Below are positions 46,619-55,126 of a stretch of DNA of 64,000 nucleotides, piece after piece. Below the pieces are notes generated by a model. It saw only the letters and a list, made by a program, of their open reading frames with translations. It was not told the DNA's origin and did no database searches. The stretch comes from Limosilactobacillus alvi. Lineage in GTDB: Bacteria; Bacillota; Bacilli; Lactobacillales; Lactobacillaceae. The number at the start of each line of letters is the position of its first letter. Positions within the stretch are counted from its first letter, which is position 1. The position numbers and the translations under genes were made by a program. The DNA is taken from contig NZ_JACJJQ010000001.1 in NCBI RefSeq assembly GCF_016900115.1, positions 1-64,000 on the forward strand, read 5' to 3'.

Positions 46619-46806
46619 TAGAGGTTGGGAAAAAAGCTCCTTGACGGCCTGGTTGGGATAAGAAGAACGAAGGTTGATTCATTAGAATCGGCCTTTCGTT
46701 CGCACTTATCCGCTAAGGCCGTGCTTTTTGACCTTAGTTACTGAGTAACCTTCGGAGATGCAAGAGAGCCTGGGAAGAAATACGAGTTTCTTCCCAGGCT
46801 CGACTT
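46619..46806 (-). repeat. Dispersed intergenic repeat, copy F (reverse orientation)
   Basis: A compact full copy: an arm nearly identical to copy E over about 105 bases, the box GACCTTAGTTACTGAGTAAC, then the hairpin GAGCCTGGGAAGAAATACG...TTTCTTCCCAGGCTC. The hairpin ends 4 bases before the stop of the substrate-binding protein gene, so it can serve as its terminator. Confidence 0.87.
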
Positions 46807-46809
46807 CAT

Positions 46810-47658
46810 TTACTTTTCTAAAATAATATCGTTAGCCTTAACTTCTTTCCCGAAATATGGCTTCAATTCTTGGTTAAAGTCCTTTTCAAAGAACCCGTTC
46901 TTGTTCAATTTAGTGATTTCTTTGTTTGTCCAGTTTAAAAGCGACTTGTTTCCCTTCTTAACGGCTGGTGAAATGGATTGTTGGGCTCCAAGATGCTTAA
47001 TACTTACCGTGTAAGATGGATTGTTCTTAACCCAAGCATAAAGGTAAGAATTGTCATCGGCTAAAGCTTGCGCCCGGCCGTGCTTCAAAGCGTTAAATTG
47101 TTGAGTCTTGGAATCAAACTTCAATTGGGTAACGCCAGTTTGGTGTTGTGTGAAGTAGTTTTCGGCCGTCGTCCCCTTGTTAATGATTAACTTCTTCCCC
47201 TTCAATTGACTTAATTTAGTAATTGGGTGACTCTTCTTGGAAACGACCCCCACTGAAACCTTCATGTATGGCTTAGCGAAGTCAACGATTTGCTTCCGTT
47301 CCTTAGTAACCGTGAAGTTAGCAAGGACCAAGTCGGCCTTGTTAGAGTTTAAAGTGTCCACACGGTTGTTAGCGTTAACCTGAACAAACTTGACCTTAAC
47401 CCCAAGGTCCTTCCCGATTTGACGGGCTAAGTAAACGTCGTAACCAACCCGCTTACCGTCTTGGTTCACCCAACCATATGGCTTGAGGTCACCAAAAACA
47501 GCAATCCGAATTACACCCCGCTTCTTAATGGCAGCAACCGAAGATTGATTGGCCGCCGCTTGGGCATGGGTTTGGTTGGCGGCTAAGCCTGCCCAAAGAC
47601 CAGATAAAGCAAGGACTAGGCTCGCAACAACTAAGATAATTCGCTTAAGGTATTTCAT
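46810..47658 (-). CDS. CjaA-like cysteine-type substrate-binding protein of an ABC importer
   Basis: A 282-residue exported binding protein. Residues 1-35 form a signal sequence without a lipobox cysteine, with likely cleavage near THAQAA, which is odd for a Gram-positive binding protein. The body follows the cysteine-binding CjaA pattern: IRIAVFGDLKPYGWV, NKADLVLANFTVT, YMKVSVGVV, NKGTTAENYFTQ, DDNSYLYAW and PAVKKGN. With two permeases and an ATPase upstream, and a leader peptide with consecutive Cys codons, I infer cyst(e)ine uptake. A 204-base gap to the ATPase gene may hold a second promoter. Confidence 0.82.
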   Translation of the reverse strand: MKYLKRIILVVASLVLALSGLWAGLAANQTHAQAAANQSSVAAIKKRGVIRIAVFGDLKPYGWVNQDGKRVGYDVYLARQIGKDLGVKVKFVQVNANNRVDTLNSNKADLVLANFTVTKERKQIVDFAKPYMKVSVGVVSKKSHPITKLSQLKGKKLIINKGTTAENYFTQHQTGVTQLKFDSKTQQFNALKHGRAQALADDNSYLYAWVKNNPSYTVSIKHLGAQQSISPAVKKGNKSLLNWTNKEITKLNKNGFFEKDFNQELKPYFGKEVKANDIILEK

Positions 47659-47862
47659 GATTTTTCCTCCTCAGATAATGAGTGTTTTAATTGTAAATTA
47701 TTTACTTTATGGAATATGCAACTTGTTTGAGGTAACATTCTGCACAATCCGGCTTTGCTAGGGTTGACGCTCTAGATAAGTACATGATCTCAAATCCAGT
47801 TAAAGTTGACTTTAGCGAGTATTTTATTCTTATCATCGCCTCAACTTGGCAAAACAGTTTTC

Positions 47863-48603
47863 TTAATAATCCATACTTGCCAAGAACTCTTTGGCCCGGT
47901 CGGTTTGGGGGTTGGTGAAGAATTGCTTGGCAGAAGTGGTTTCACGGAGACGGCCATCTTCAAGGAACAGGACCTGATCGGCAACCTTAGCGGCAAAGGT
48001 CAACTCGTGGGTCACAATGATCATTGTCATGTGGTCCTTTTTGGCTAGTTCTTGCATAATGTTTAAGACTCCCCGAACCATTTCGGGGTCAAGCGAGGCG
48101 GTAACTTCATCAAATAACATCAACTTGGGATGCATAACCAGTGCCCGGATAATTGCGATTCGTTGCTTTTGTCCCCCAGAAAGTTGCCGCGGATAGGCAT
48201 CAGCTTGATCCGCTAATTCAAACCGTTCCAGTAACTTTTGGGCTTCTGCCTTCACTTCGCCTTCATCTCGTTTTTGAACCTTGGTTGGTCCTAAGAGAAT
48301 GTTGCCCATCACCGTTAAGTTCGGGAACAAATCATAACTCTGAAAAACCATCCCAATTTCTTGGCGTAGCTTTTGCCAGCTTACCTTATCGGGAGTCACC
48401 TTTTTTCCTTCAAAAGTGATCGTCCCCTTTTGATAAGGTTCCAAACCATTTAGGGTTCGAATCAAGGTACTCTTTCCGGAACCCGAAGGCCCAACTAAAG
48501 CAATTACCTCTCCTTCGTGAATCGAAAAGTTAATATTATGCAGAGCCTGCCAGTCACCATAATACTTGTCTAAATGATCAACCCGCATTAATTCAGTTGC
48601 CAT
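47863..48603 (-). CDS. Cyst(e)ine-type ABC importer ATPase
   Basis: A 246-residue polar amino acid ABC ATPase with [11 protein letters not shown] near residue 37, [39 protein letters not shown] and VTHELTFA. The Walker B motif reads FDEVTASLD rather than FDEPTSALD, a mild variant common in this subfamily. Its ATG overlaps the permease stop by one base. It is the third gene of the importer operon. Confidence 0.92.
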   Translation of the reverse strand: MATELMRVDHLDKYYGDWQALHNINFSIHEGEVIALVGPSGSGKSTLIRTLNGLEPYQKGTITFEGKKVTPDKVSWQKLRQEIGMVFQSYDLFPNLTVMGNILLGPTKVQKRDEGEVKAEAQKLLERFELADQADAYPRQLSGGQKQRIAIIRALVMHPKLMLFDEVTASLDPEMVRGVLNIMQELAKKDHMTMIIVTHELTFAAKVADQVLFLEDGRLRETTSAKQFFTNPQTDRAKEFLASMDY

Positions 48604-49286
48604 TACTTAACCTCCTTACTATTCTTTCGCAACCGTCGTTCCCACCAGGATAAAGGATAATCGACGATAAAATAGAGGATAAAAATTAACCCGTAAACCC
48701 AGAAAACCGTGGTTGGATGTTCGTTGTTATTCGCTTCGATGATTTGTTGGCCAATATTGATCACATCCATTACGCTAATCAACATCAATAAAGAAGTGGT
48801 TTTAATCACCCGGGTTGCCAAGTTAATCGTTCCGGGCAAAGCCAATTGAAAGGCTTGTGGAAGAGAAACGTACCAGAATAATTGACGATCATTTAGCCCC
48901 AAAGCTTCCCCCGCTTCAATTTGGTGTTTTGGAACTGACTCCAAAGCGCCGCGCACAATATCAGAGTACTCGGCAGCTACCCAGAGCGTGAAAGCTAGCA
49001 CCGCCATCCAGGTTCCGGGCCAGTTTACATTAAATTGTCGTGGCAAAATATAGTAAACCAAAAACAATAACACAACGGTTGGAACAATCCGGAAGAATTC
49101 AAGATATAAGCGAAAGATCAGTTTCACTAAACGGTTCGACCGGGTCCGTAAAAAGCCAAAAAGGATTCCTAAAATTCCGCCAAAGAGGATCGACAAAGCG
49201 GCGATCCAAACTGAGGTCCATAAACCGCCCATTAGCCGGGCAAAATTATGTCCCGCAAAGAGGACGTTAATTCCCGAATGCGCCAT
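48603..49286 (-). CDS. Cyst(e)ine-type ABC importer permease 2
   Basis: A 227-residue HisM-type permease with five hydrophobic segments and the EAA loop IEAGEALGLNDRQLFWYVSL. I chose ATG at 49286 because AGGAGG is 7 bases before it. The frame extends upstream to a TTG at 49304. It overlaps the 3' end of permease 1, indicating coupled translation. Confidence 0.9.
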   Translation of the reverse strand: MAHSGINVLFAGHNFARLMGGLWTSVWIAALSILFGGILGILFGFLRTRSNRLVKLIFRLYLEFFRIVPTVVLLFLVYYILPRQFNVNWPGTWMAVLAFTLWVAAEYSDIVRGALESVPKHQIEAGEALGLNDRQLFWYVSLPQAFQLALPGTINLATRVIKTTSLLMLISVMDVINIGQQIIEANNNEHPTTVFWVYGLIFILYFIVDYPLSWWERRLRKNSKEVK

Positions 49287-49926
49287 GGCGAACCCTCCTT
49301 TCAAGCCAATCTAAAAACAGAATTACTGGAATTAAAATTACGGCATAGGCTAAAACTAAAACTAACAAATACTCGTTGCTCCGATAGTACAAGCCAATTA
49401 AGTCCAGGGCCGTATTCGTCAATTCTGGAATCGCCACCACGGAGAAGATTGAAGTTTCTTTGATCAAGAAGATCACGTTAGCAGCAAAGGCCGGTACGCT
49501 CAAGGCTAACCCTTGCGGGAAAACCACGTACCGAGCAAGCTGCCAATCGCTCATCCCCAGGGCCTTACCACTTTCAATCTGAGTTTTGCTTACCCCCTCA
49601 AAGCCCCCGGTAAAGCCATCAGCCATGTAGGCCCCACCTAAAAAGGTTAGGCCTACAATCCCACAGGCTGTAGCTGACATTTTCCAGCCTAATACCGGAA
49701 AGGCATAGTAAAGAAAGAATAATTGCAACAACAACGGCGTATTCCGCGCCACTTCTGCATAAACTGTTAGGACCTGCCGCAAAACCGGAACCCGGAAATA
49801 CTCAGCTAAGCTAACGATTAACCCAACCAGGGCTGCTAAGGCAATCCCAACTGCTGACATCCAGATCGTTACCCACAACGCCTTTTCAAACGTCGGTAAG
49901 CTCTGGACAATCACTGACCAACTCAA
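49267..49926 (-). CDS. Cyst(e)ine-type ABC importer permease 1
   Basis: A 219-residue permease paralogous to permease 2. It has the conserved ARNTPLLLQLFFLYYAFP segment and the EAA loop IESGKALGMSDWQLARYVVF. The start is TTG at 49926, set by GGAGGAG six bases upstream. It is the first structural gene after the leader-peptide attenuator. Confidence 0.9.
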   Translation of the reverse strand: MSWSVIVQSLPTFEKALWVTIWMSAVGIALAALVGLIVSLAEYFRVPVLRQVLTVYAEVARNTPLLLQLFFLYYAFPVLGWKMSATACGIVGLTFLGGAYMADGFTGGFEGVSKTQIESGKALGMSDWQLARYVVFPQGLALSVPAFAANVIFLIKETSIFSVVAIPELTNTALDLIGLYYRSNEYLLVLVLAYAVILIPVILFLDWLERRVRHGAFGN

Positions 49927-49947
49927 AAGCTTCTCCTCCTCTCAAAG

Positions 49948-49985
49948 AAAAAAAACACCCGCTATCCCCAACGGAACAGCGAGTG
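49948..49985 (-). terminator. Attenuator terminator before the importer operon
   Basis: CACTCGCT pairs with AGCGGGTG (49978-49985 with 49956-49963), with additional inner pairing, followed on the minus strand by eight T. It lies between the leader ORF stop and the first permease gene, so read-through decides operon expression. Confidence 0.85.
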
Positions 49986-50007
49986 CTTTCAAATCATCGG
50001 TTTTAAC

Positions 50008-50112
50008 CTAATGATCCCTTCGGAACGCTGAAATTTGAGGATGCCCAAATAACCGGTTGTTTGAACAACAACACGGCATCGTCATCATTTGCATTTGGGA
50101 ATCCCAAACCAT
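50008..50112 (-). CDS. 34-residue leader peptide with three consecutive Cys codons
   Basis: A short ORF (ATG at 50112, TAG at 50008-50010) with a strong AGGAGG ribosome site 6 bases upstream. The peptide begins MVWDSQMQMMTMPCCCSNN. Cysteines 14-16 are all encoded by TGT. The ORF sits between a consensus promoter and a terminator in front of a cysteine-type importer, the layout of ribosome-mediated attenuation: stalling at Cys codons when charged tRNA-Cys is scarce would favour read-through. Five Met codons precede the Cys run. The antiterminator pairing I can find (CAGCG with CGCTG) is weak. Confidence 0.78.
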   Translation of the reverse strand: MVWDSQMQMMTMPCCCSNNRLFGHPQISAFRRDH

Positions 50113-50154
50113 TTCGTTTCCTCCTGTTTTTCATTGATCTTTAATTTAAGTTTA

Positions 50155-50183
50155 ATCCTAGTCGTTTGATCGACAAATGTCAA
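50155..50183 (-). promoter_or_regulatory. Promoter of the cysteine importer operon
   Basis: -35 TTGACA (50178-50183), 17-bp spacer and -10 TAGGAT (50155-50160), about 43 bases before the leader ATG. Confidence 0.75.
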
Positions 50184-50217
50184 CCACCTGAGCTTACTTT
50201 TTATGAGAAACCACTAA

Positions 50218-51339
50218 TTATTGAAAAGCTCCTGGCCAAACTGTTTCAGCAACTTCCCTTACCAGACGGACCTTGGCCCATTCTTGGTCTTCAGTTAACA
50301 AGTTTCCTTCTTCCGTAGAAGCAAACCCACATTGCGGACTCAAAGCAAGATTGGTCAACGGCACGTGAGTACTTGCTTCTTTTAAGCGCGCCTTTAACTT
50401 AGCTGGCTTTTCAAGCGCCCCATCCTTGGAAGTAATTAAGCCAAGGACCAAGGTAATGTTCGACCGTTGGTTCCAAATCGTCGCCAAGGGAGAAAAGTCC
50501 CCGGACCGGTCATTGTCGTATTCCAAGAAGAAACCATCATAATTAAGTTGCCCAAGGTACTTCGCTACTGGTCCATAGCCACCGGCAAATAAGAAGGTTG
50601 AGCGGAAGTTTCCCCGGCAAATGTGGGTCGTGACCGTTAAATCTTCTGGTAAACCAGCCAAAGCACCATTGATTACCGTTACCGCGTCTTCACATAAAGC
50701 AACATATTTGGCGTGTTCCTCCGGTTGCTCCTTCGTATCATTGAGCTTAGCAATCAAGAATGCCCAGGTCGTATCATCAATTTGAAGGTACCGACAACCC
50801 AAATCATAGAAGTGTTGAATGGTTTGGTGGTAGGCCTTAGCAAGATCAGTTAAGTAATCTGCCCGGGTATCATAAAACTTTGGCCAGTTATCAGAGCGAT
50901 GGTCACGGAAAAGCATCGTCGGTGATGGAATCGTTTGTTTAGCTACCACCCCATGCTCTTGAGCCAGACCGTGTAAGAACTTAAAGGCGGCAAAGAAAGG
51001 ATGGTCTGGATTATAAGCTACCTTCCCTGCTAATTCCGCATTATCAGTCCGCGTCTTCTTGCCATGAAACTTGTATGATTCATGCCCATCATACTTAGCA
51101 ACTCCGTTAAGGCCCCAAAGAAAGTCTAAATGCCACCAGCTCCGGCGAAATTCACCATCGGTAACGGCTTGGAGCCCGTTATCAACTTCTTTTTGAACCA
51201 AGTCCGTAATTAAGCGATCTTCAACTGCCGTTAAAGCATCCCGGTCTAATTCACCAGCAAAATACTTTTGCCGCGCTACTTTTAATTCTTGTGGCCGCAA
51301 AAAACTCCCTACAATATCGTTCTTAAATGGTGCTGTCAT
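50218..51339 (-). CDS. MetE-like cobalamin-independent methionine synthase domain protein (YxjG/YxjH type)
   Basis: A 373-residue TIM-barrel protein related to the C-terminal catalytic half of MetE. Zinc ligands are visible in order: THICRGN (His and Cys), LEYDND (Glu) and SPQCGFAS (Cys). DGEFRRSWWHLDF and LQIDDTTWAFL are substrate-site boxes. Members transfer a methyl group to homocysteine, but the short form lacks the N-terminal domain and its methyl donor is uncertain. A Met T-box precedes it. I chose ATG at 51339 (AAAGGA 8 bases before). Confidence 0.85.
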   Translation of the reverse strand: MTAPFKNDIVGSFLRPQELKVARQKYFAGELDRDALTAVEDRLITDLVQKEVDNGLQAVTDGEFRRSWWHLDFLWGLNGVAKYDGHESYKFHGKKTRTDNAELAGKVAYNPDHPFFAAFKFLHGLAQEHGVVAKQTIPSPTMLFRDHRSDNWPKFYDTRADYLTDLAKAYHQTIQHFYDLGCRYLQIDDTTWAFLIAKLNDTKEQPEEHAKYVALCEDAVTVINGALAGLPEDLTVTTHICRGNFRSTFLFAGGYGPVAKYLGQLNYDGFFLEYDNDRSGDFSPLATIWNQRSNITLVLGLITSKDGALEKPAKLKARLKEASTHVPLTNLALSPQCGFASTEEGNLLTEDQEWAKVRLVREVAETVWPGAFQ

Positions 51340-51364
51340 CCTAATCATCCTTTCTAACACTAAA

Positions 51365-51659
51365 AAAGAGCCCCTTGAACCAACCGGCTCAAGGGGCTCC
51401 GATAATCTCGGTGCGGTACCACCCTAGTACTTATCACTCAAACAGAACTAAGCATTCTGTGGGTAGTTAACGGGCCCAACCGCAATTGGCTAATTATTCG
51501 CCAATCGATCCGCTCCTAGACCATCTTCACTTTTTAACTAATCGTGGTTCCCATCATTTCCACTTCGCTGGAGATTAGCGCCAAAAGTTACTCATCTTTT
51601 CTTAGCGTTCTTTAATTTTTGACTTGTAGCAAGTATAACACTTTTGCTTCTAAGTGCAA
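51365..51659 (-). promoter_or_regulatory. Methionine-type T-box leader of the MetE-like gene, with promoter
   Basis: Promoter -35 TTGCAC (51654-51659), 16-bp spacer and -10 TATACT (51632-51637). The specifier context is GAAGATGGTC (ATG, Met), the T-box GGGTGGTACCGCACC is at about 51409-51423, and the terminator AGCCCCTTGA/TCAAGGGGCT is at 51369-51398 with a T run. Confidence 0.88.
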
Positions 51660-51750
51660 ATATTCTTCCTGGATTTAAATTTATTTCCACCTAAAAGTAT
51701 TGATTTATCAGCCTTTCTTAAAACAAATAAAATAAAATTCACTTTTAAGG

Positions 51751-52066
51751 TTGACGATTAGAGAAAAATTAACTAAGATTAGAGCCAACTTAAATCATTC
51801 GAACACAATGAGAAAGAAGAGTAAGTTTATTTCACCAGCAGCGAACCCCGATTGGTGCGAGGGGGTAGGAACGATTTAAACTGAAAATCACTTTCGAGTC
51901 CGAGCCAGCCAAGGTTCGGTGGTGGCACCCATTACCGTGCACGCGTATCGTCAGTTTGCTGACCGTACGTAGTAAGGTGGCAGTAGTGATATTGCCATAG
52001 TAACGGGTGGTACCGCGCTGAGGCGTCCCGCAGTTAGTTCAAGCTAATTGCGGGACGCCTTTTTTC
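51751..52066 (+). promoter_or_regulatory. T-box leader of brnQ (probable Ile specifier), with promoter
   Basis: Promoter -35 TTGACG (51751-51756), 17-bp spacer and -10 TAAGAT (51774-51779). The specifier context is CTGAAAATCAC (ATC, Ile). The leader has an extended Stem III region, the T-box GGGTGGTACCGCG (about 52004-52016) and a long terminator GGCGTCCCGCAGTTAG/CTAATTGCGGGACGCC ending at 52059 with six T. Confidence 0.85.
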
Positions 52067-52094
52067 ATTGGGTTCGAAGATAGGAGGAATACAT

Positions 52095-53486
52095 ATGCAA
52101 TCATTATCTTCACGAAAACTTACTTGGCGTGAATATTTCGTTGTCGCTTCGTTGCTTTTTGGTCTTTTCTTTGGGGCTGGGAACTTGATTTTTCCACTTC
52201 ACCTTGGTCAATTAGCCGGTGGGCATTGGGGTCCAGCCGCTTTAGGATTTCTGGTAACTGGGGTCTTATTGCCGCTACTTTCCGTCATGGCAATCGCGGT
52301 TACCCGTTCCGAAGGGGTCTTTGATGTTGGGCGCCCACTAGGAGTTGGCTTTGCCTTAACCTTTATGGTTTTGATTCACGCAACGATCGGTCCTCTTTTT
52401 GGGACCCCACGGACAGCGACTGTTTCCTTCACGGTTGGGGTCGCCCCATTTGTGCCCGCCCACTACCAAAAATTAGCCTTGTTAGTCTTCTCCGTTGTCT
52501 TCTTTGGGTTAGCCTTCGCTTTTTCTTACCACGAAAATAGCATTCTTGCTAACGTTGGGAAGGTTTTGAATCCCATGTTCTTAGCACTGTTATTCTTGAT
52601 GTTTTTGGTTGCTTTCTTAATGCCAATGGGCAATCCAATGCATGCAACATCAACGGCTGCTTATACTCACGGTGCAGTTGTTAATGGCTTCTTGGAAGGT
52701 TACAACACAATGGATGCCCTCGCCGGTTTAGCCTTCGGGGTAACGGTAGTTTCCGCTGTTCGGCAAATGGGCCAAAAGAAGAGTACTGATGTTTCAAAAG
52801 TTGTTGCTAAGGCCGGCTTATTAGCCATGACCGGAGTAGGATTAATCTACCTTCTCTTAATTGTCGCTGGGGCCATGTCCCTTGGTCACTTTAAGCTTTC
52901 GGCTGACGGTGGGGTTGCCTTTACTCAAATTGTTCACTACTATGGTGGTGCCTTCGGTCAAGTAGTCCTTGCTGTCTTAATCACGGTTACTTGTTTAACT
53001 ACCGCCGTGGGATTAGTTGCGGCCTTTGCCCAAGACTTCCACAAGCACTTTCCCAAAGTTTCTTACCACACTTGGTTAGCCTTGACGACCTTGGCATCCT
53101 TTGGAACCGCTAACTTTGGGTTGGAACAAATCATCGCCTGGTCCACGCCGATGTTAATGTTCCTCTACCCCTTAGCCATGGTCTTGATCCTCTTATCCGT
53201 TTTCTCAAACTTCTTTAACCGGGACAGTCGCATCTACTTCTTTGTCGTTCTCTTCACCGTTGTCCCCGCCCTTGGTGACATGGTCGTTTCCTTCCCGAAA
53301 GTGGTTTCCGCTAGTGCTTTTGGTCAAAGCGTCGCTAGTTTGCGGGCAATGCTACCACTATCAGCTCTTGGCCTATCTTGGTTAGTTCCCGCTCTCGTTG
53401 GTTTAGTTCTTGGTTTAGCTGTTCACTTTGTTAAGCCTCAACCACAGGTCGCTTTACAACCAGCCCGGGTTGACGATGAGGATTAA
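52095..53486 (+). CDS. brnQ: Branched-chain amino acid transporter BrnQ
   Basis: A 463-residue LIVCS-family symporter with about 12 membrane helices. The first-helix box LLFGLFFGAGNLIFPLHLG (from about residue 19) is diagnostic. It imports Leu, Ile and Val with sodium or protons. The T-box with a likely Ile codon fits this role. I chose ATG at 52095 after TAGGAGGAA. The frame continues upstream through the leader end. Confidence 0.94.
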   Translation: MQSLSSRKLTWREYFVVASLLFGLFFGAGNLIFPLHLGQLAGGHWGPAALGFLVTGVLLPLLSVMAIAVTRSEGVFDVGRPLGVGFALTFMVLIHATIGPLFGTPRTATVSFTVGVAPFVPAHYQKLALLVFSVVFFGLAFAFSYHENSILANVGKVLNPMFLALLFLMFLVAFLMPMGNPMHATSTAAYTHGAVVNGFLEGYNTMDALAGLAFGVTVVSAVRQMGQKKSTDVSKVVAKAGLLAMTGVGLIYLLLIVAGAMSLGHFKLSADGGVAFTQIVHYYGGAFGQVVLAVLITVTCLTTAVGLVAAFAQDFHKHFPKVSYHTWLALTTLASFGTANFGLEQIIAWSTPMLMFLYPLAMVLILLSVFSNFFNRDSRIYFFVVLFTVVPALGDMVVSFPKVVSASAFGQSVASLRAMLPLSALGLSWLVPALVGLVLGLAVHFVKPQPQVALQPARVDDED

Positions 53487-53509
53487 CTTTTCTGAATAAA
53501 TGTAAAACA

Positions 53510-53592
53510 CAAGAGGGGCTGGGAAGAAACGCACGTTTCTTCCCAGCCCCTCTCTTTTCATCTCCGAATATTAGTCAGCAACTAAGGTCAAA
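53510..53592 (+). repeat. Dispersed intergenic repeat, copy G (truncated), also a terminator
   Basis: The hairpin GAGGGGCTGGGAAGAAACG...TTTCTTCCCAGCCCCTC is directly downstream of brnQ, then the box CATCTCCGAATATTAGTCAG and AACTAAGGTC. The arm is replaced by unrelated sequence. Confidence 0.83.
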
Positions 53593-53742
53593 GCAGTAAC
53601 CAAGTGGGCCCTACCCGCCTTGCAGTCGGCTACTACTTATTACACGATATGTGGACAAACGATCTGCACTCAAAGTTGTGTTAGCTACGTTTCAACCTTT
53701 ATTTAAATTAGTGGTCTTGATAGTTTCTTCCTAAATCATTTT

Positions 53743-54162
53743 CTACTTTGTCATTTCCGCTTTCAATTTAAGTATCCGGCGCTTAATTTCATCCCGAACC
53801 TGACGAAAAACCACTAAGCATTCAGCCGTCGTTCCTTGCGCTTGAGCTGGATCAGGTAAAGCCCAATGGAGGTGTTGGGCTCCAGTTGGTAAGGTTGGAC
53901 AATGATCCCGGGCATCCCCACAAAGCGTCACCACCAAGGTAATATCTTTAAGATAAGCTGGATCAATTGCTTTCGCATATTGCTGACTAATGTCCACCCC
54001 ATCTTCTTGCATAACCTTAACTGCTAAAAGATTGAGTTGGTCTGGCTGGGTCCCCGCACTCCGGACTTCAAATTCATTTCCCGGGAAATACTTTTTCGCA
54101 TACCCTTCAGCGATTTGGCTCCGGCATGAATTTCCCGTACAGAGAAAGTAAAGTTTTTTCAT
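53743..54162 (-). CDS. arsC: Thioredoxin-coupled arsenate reductase
   Basis: A 139-residue low-molecular-weight phosphatase-fold protein. The P-loop CTGNSCRS starts at Cys 8, and the redox pair Cys 81 and Cys 88 lies in LCGDARDHCP. The three-cysteine relay is that of the thioredoxin-dependent arsenate reductase that turns arsenate into arsenite, unlike plain tyrosine phosphatases. No arsenite pump or ArsR is next to it. TrxA encoded at 16.5 kb is the likely electron donor. Confidence 0.88.
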   Translation of the reverse strand: MKKLYFLCTGNSCRSQIAEGYAKKYFPGNEFEVRSAGTQPDQLNLLAVKVMQEDGVDISQQYAKAIDPAYLKDITLVVTLCGDARDHCPTLPTGAQHLHWALPDPAQAQGTTAECLVVFRQVRDEIKRRILKLKAEMTK

Positions 54163-54243
54163 GTCTTGCTCCTAGTTTCCATGATTGGATGCAAAAAGCC
54201 ACTAAGTAAAGTTACTTACCTAGCGGTTAATTAACTATCACCA

Positions 54244-55107
54244 TTAGAAATCAACTTCATCGGGATCCTTGCATTGCCCACCAAGATCCTTCAAAGCTGA
54301 AATTTCAGCCATTTCAGCATCAGACAATTCAAAATCAAAGACGTCCATGTTTTCCTTTATCCGATTAACGTGGACGGACTTTGGTAATGGCAAAACGCCT
54401 TGTTGGATTACCCAACGGAGACTAACTTGAGCCGTGGTTTTTCCATGGGCGGCCGCAATCTTTTCCATTGTTGGATTAGTCAAAACAGTGGCCCCTTGGC
54501 CCCCAAGCGGTCCCCAAGCTTCAACTTGGATATTCATCGCTTGAATCTTCTTAATTTCTTCGCTATGTGACCAACCTGGGTGAACTTCAATTTGGTCAAC
54601 CATTGGCTTAATCTTGGCCGTCTTCATCAATTCAGCAACGTGGTGCGGCATGAAATTACTCAACCCGATCGCCCGAATCTTGCCGGCTTCGTAAAGTTCT
54701 TCCATTGCCCGCCAAGTTTCAGCGTTAATCCTAGAGGCTTCCGGGCCAAATTGCTTTTCGTTCGCTGGCCAGTGAATCAAGTAAAGGTCGAGGTAATCCA
54801 AGCCTAGACGATCCAAACTCTTTTGGAAAGCTTCCTTCGTCGATTCGTAACCACGATCCGTATTCCAAAGTTTACTCGTAATAAAGAGGTTCTTCCGGTC
54901 AACACCAGACGCCTTAATCCCTTGGCCAACCCCTTCTTCATTATGGTAAATCATTGCCGTATCAATGTGGCGGAAACCGGCCTGAATGGCGTCTTTTACC
55001 GCTTGAGCGGTTACCGCTGGGTCTGTCCGGAAAGTTCCGTAACCAACACACGGAATTTCAACCCCGTTATTAAGCTTTAATGGTGAATTTACGTTTTCTA
55101 AAGTCAT
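54244..55107 (-). CDS. Aldo/keto reductase
   Basis: A 287-residue NADPH-dependent carbonyl reductase with the AKR tetrad visible: Asp and Tyr in DTAMIYHNEEGVG near residues 49-61, Lys in ITSKLWNTD and His in LYLIHWPAN. The C-terminal LPKSVHVNRIKENM binds the coenzyme phosphate. Members of the YvgN/2,5-diketogluconate reductase group act on methylglyoxal and similar carbonyls. The gene lies 20 bases downstream of the nitroreductase gene, probably in one operon. Confidence 0.9.
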   Translation of the reverse strand: MTLENVNSPLKLNNGVEIPCVGYGTFRTDPAVTAQAVKDAIQAGFRHIDTAMIYHNEEGVGQGIKASGVDRKNLFITSKLWNTDRGYESTKEAFQKSLDRLGLDYLDLYLIHWPANEKQFGPEASRINAETWRAMEELYEAGKIRAIGLSNFMPHHVAELMKTAKIKPMVDQIEVHPGWSHSEEIKKIQAMNIQVEAWGPLGGQGATVLTNPTMEKIAAAHGKTTAQVSLRWVIQQGVLPLPKSVHVNRIKENMDVFDFELSDAEMAEISALKDLGGQCKDPDEVDF

Positions 55108-55126
55108 AACTATTTTCCTTTCTAAA

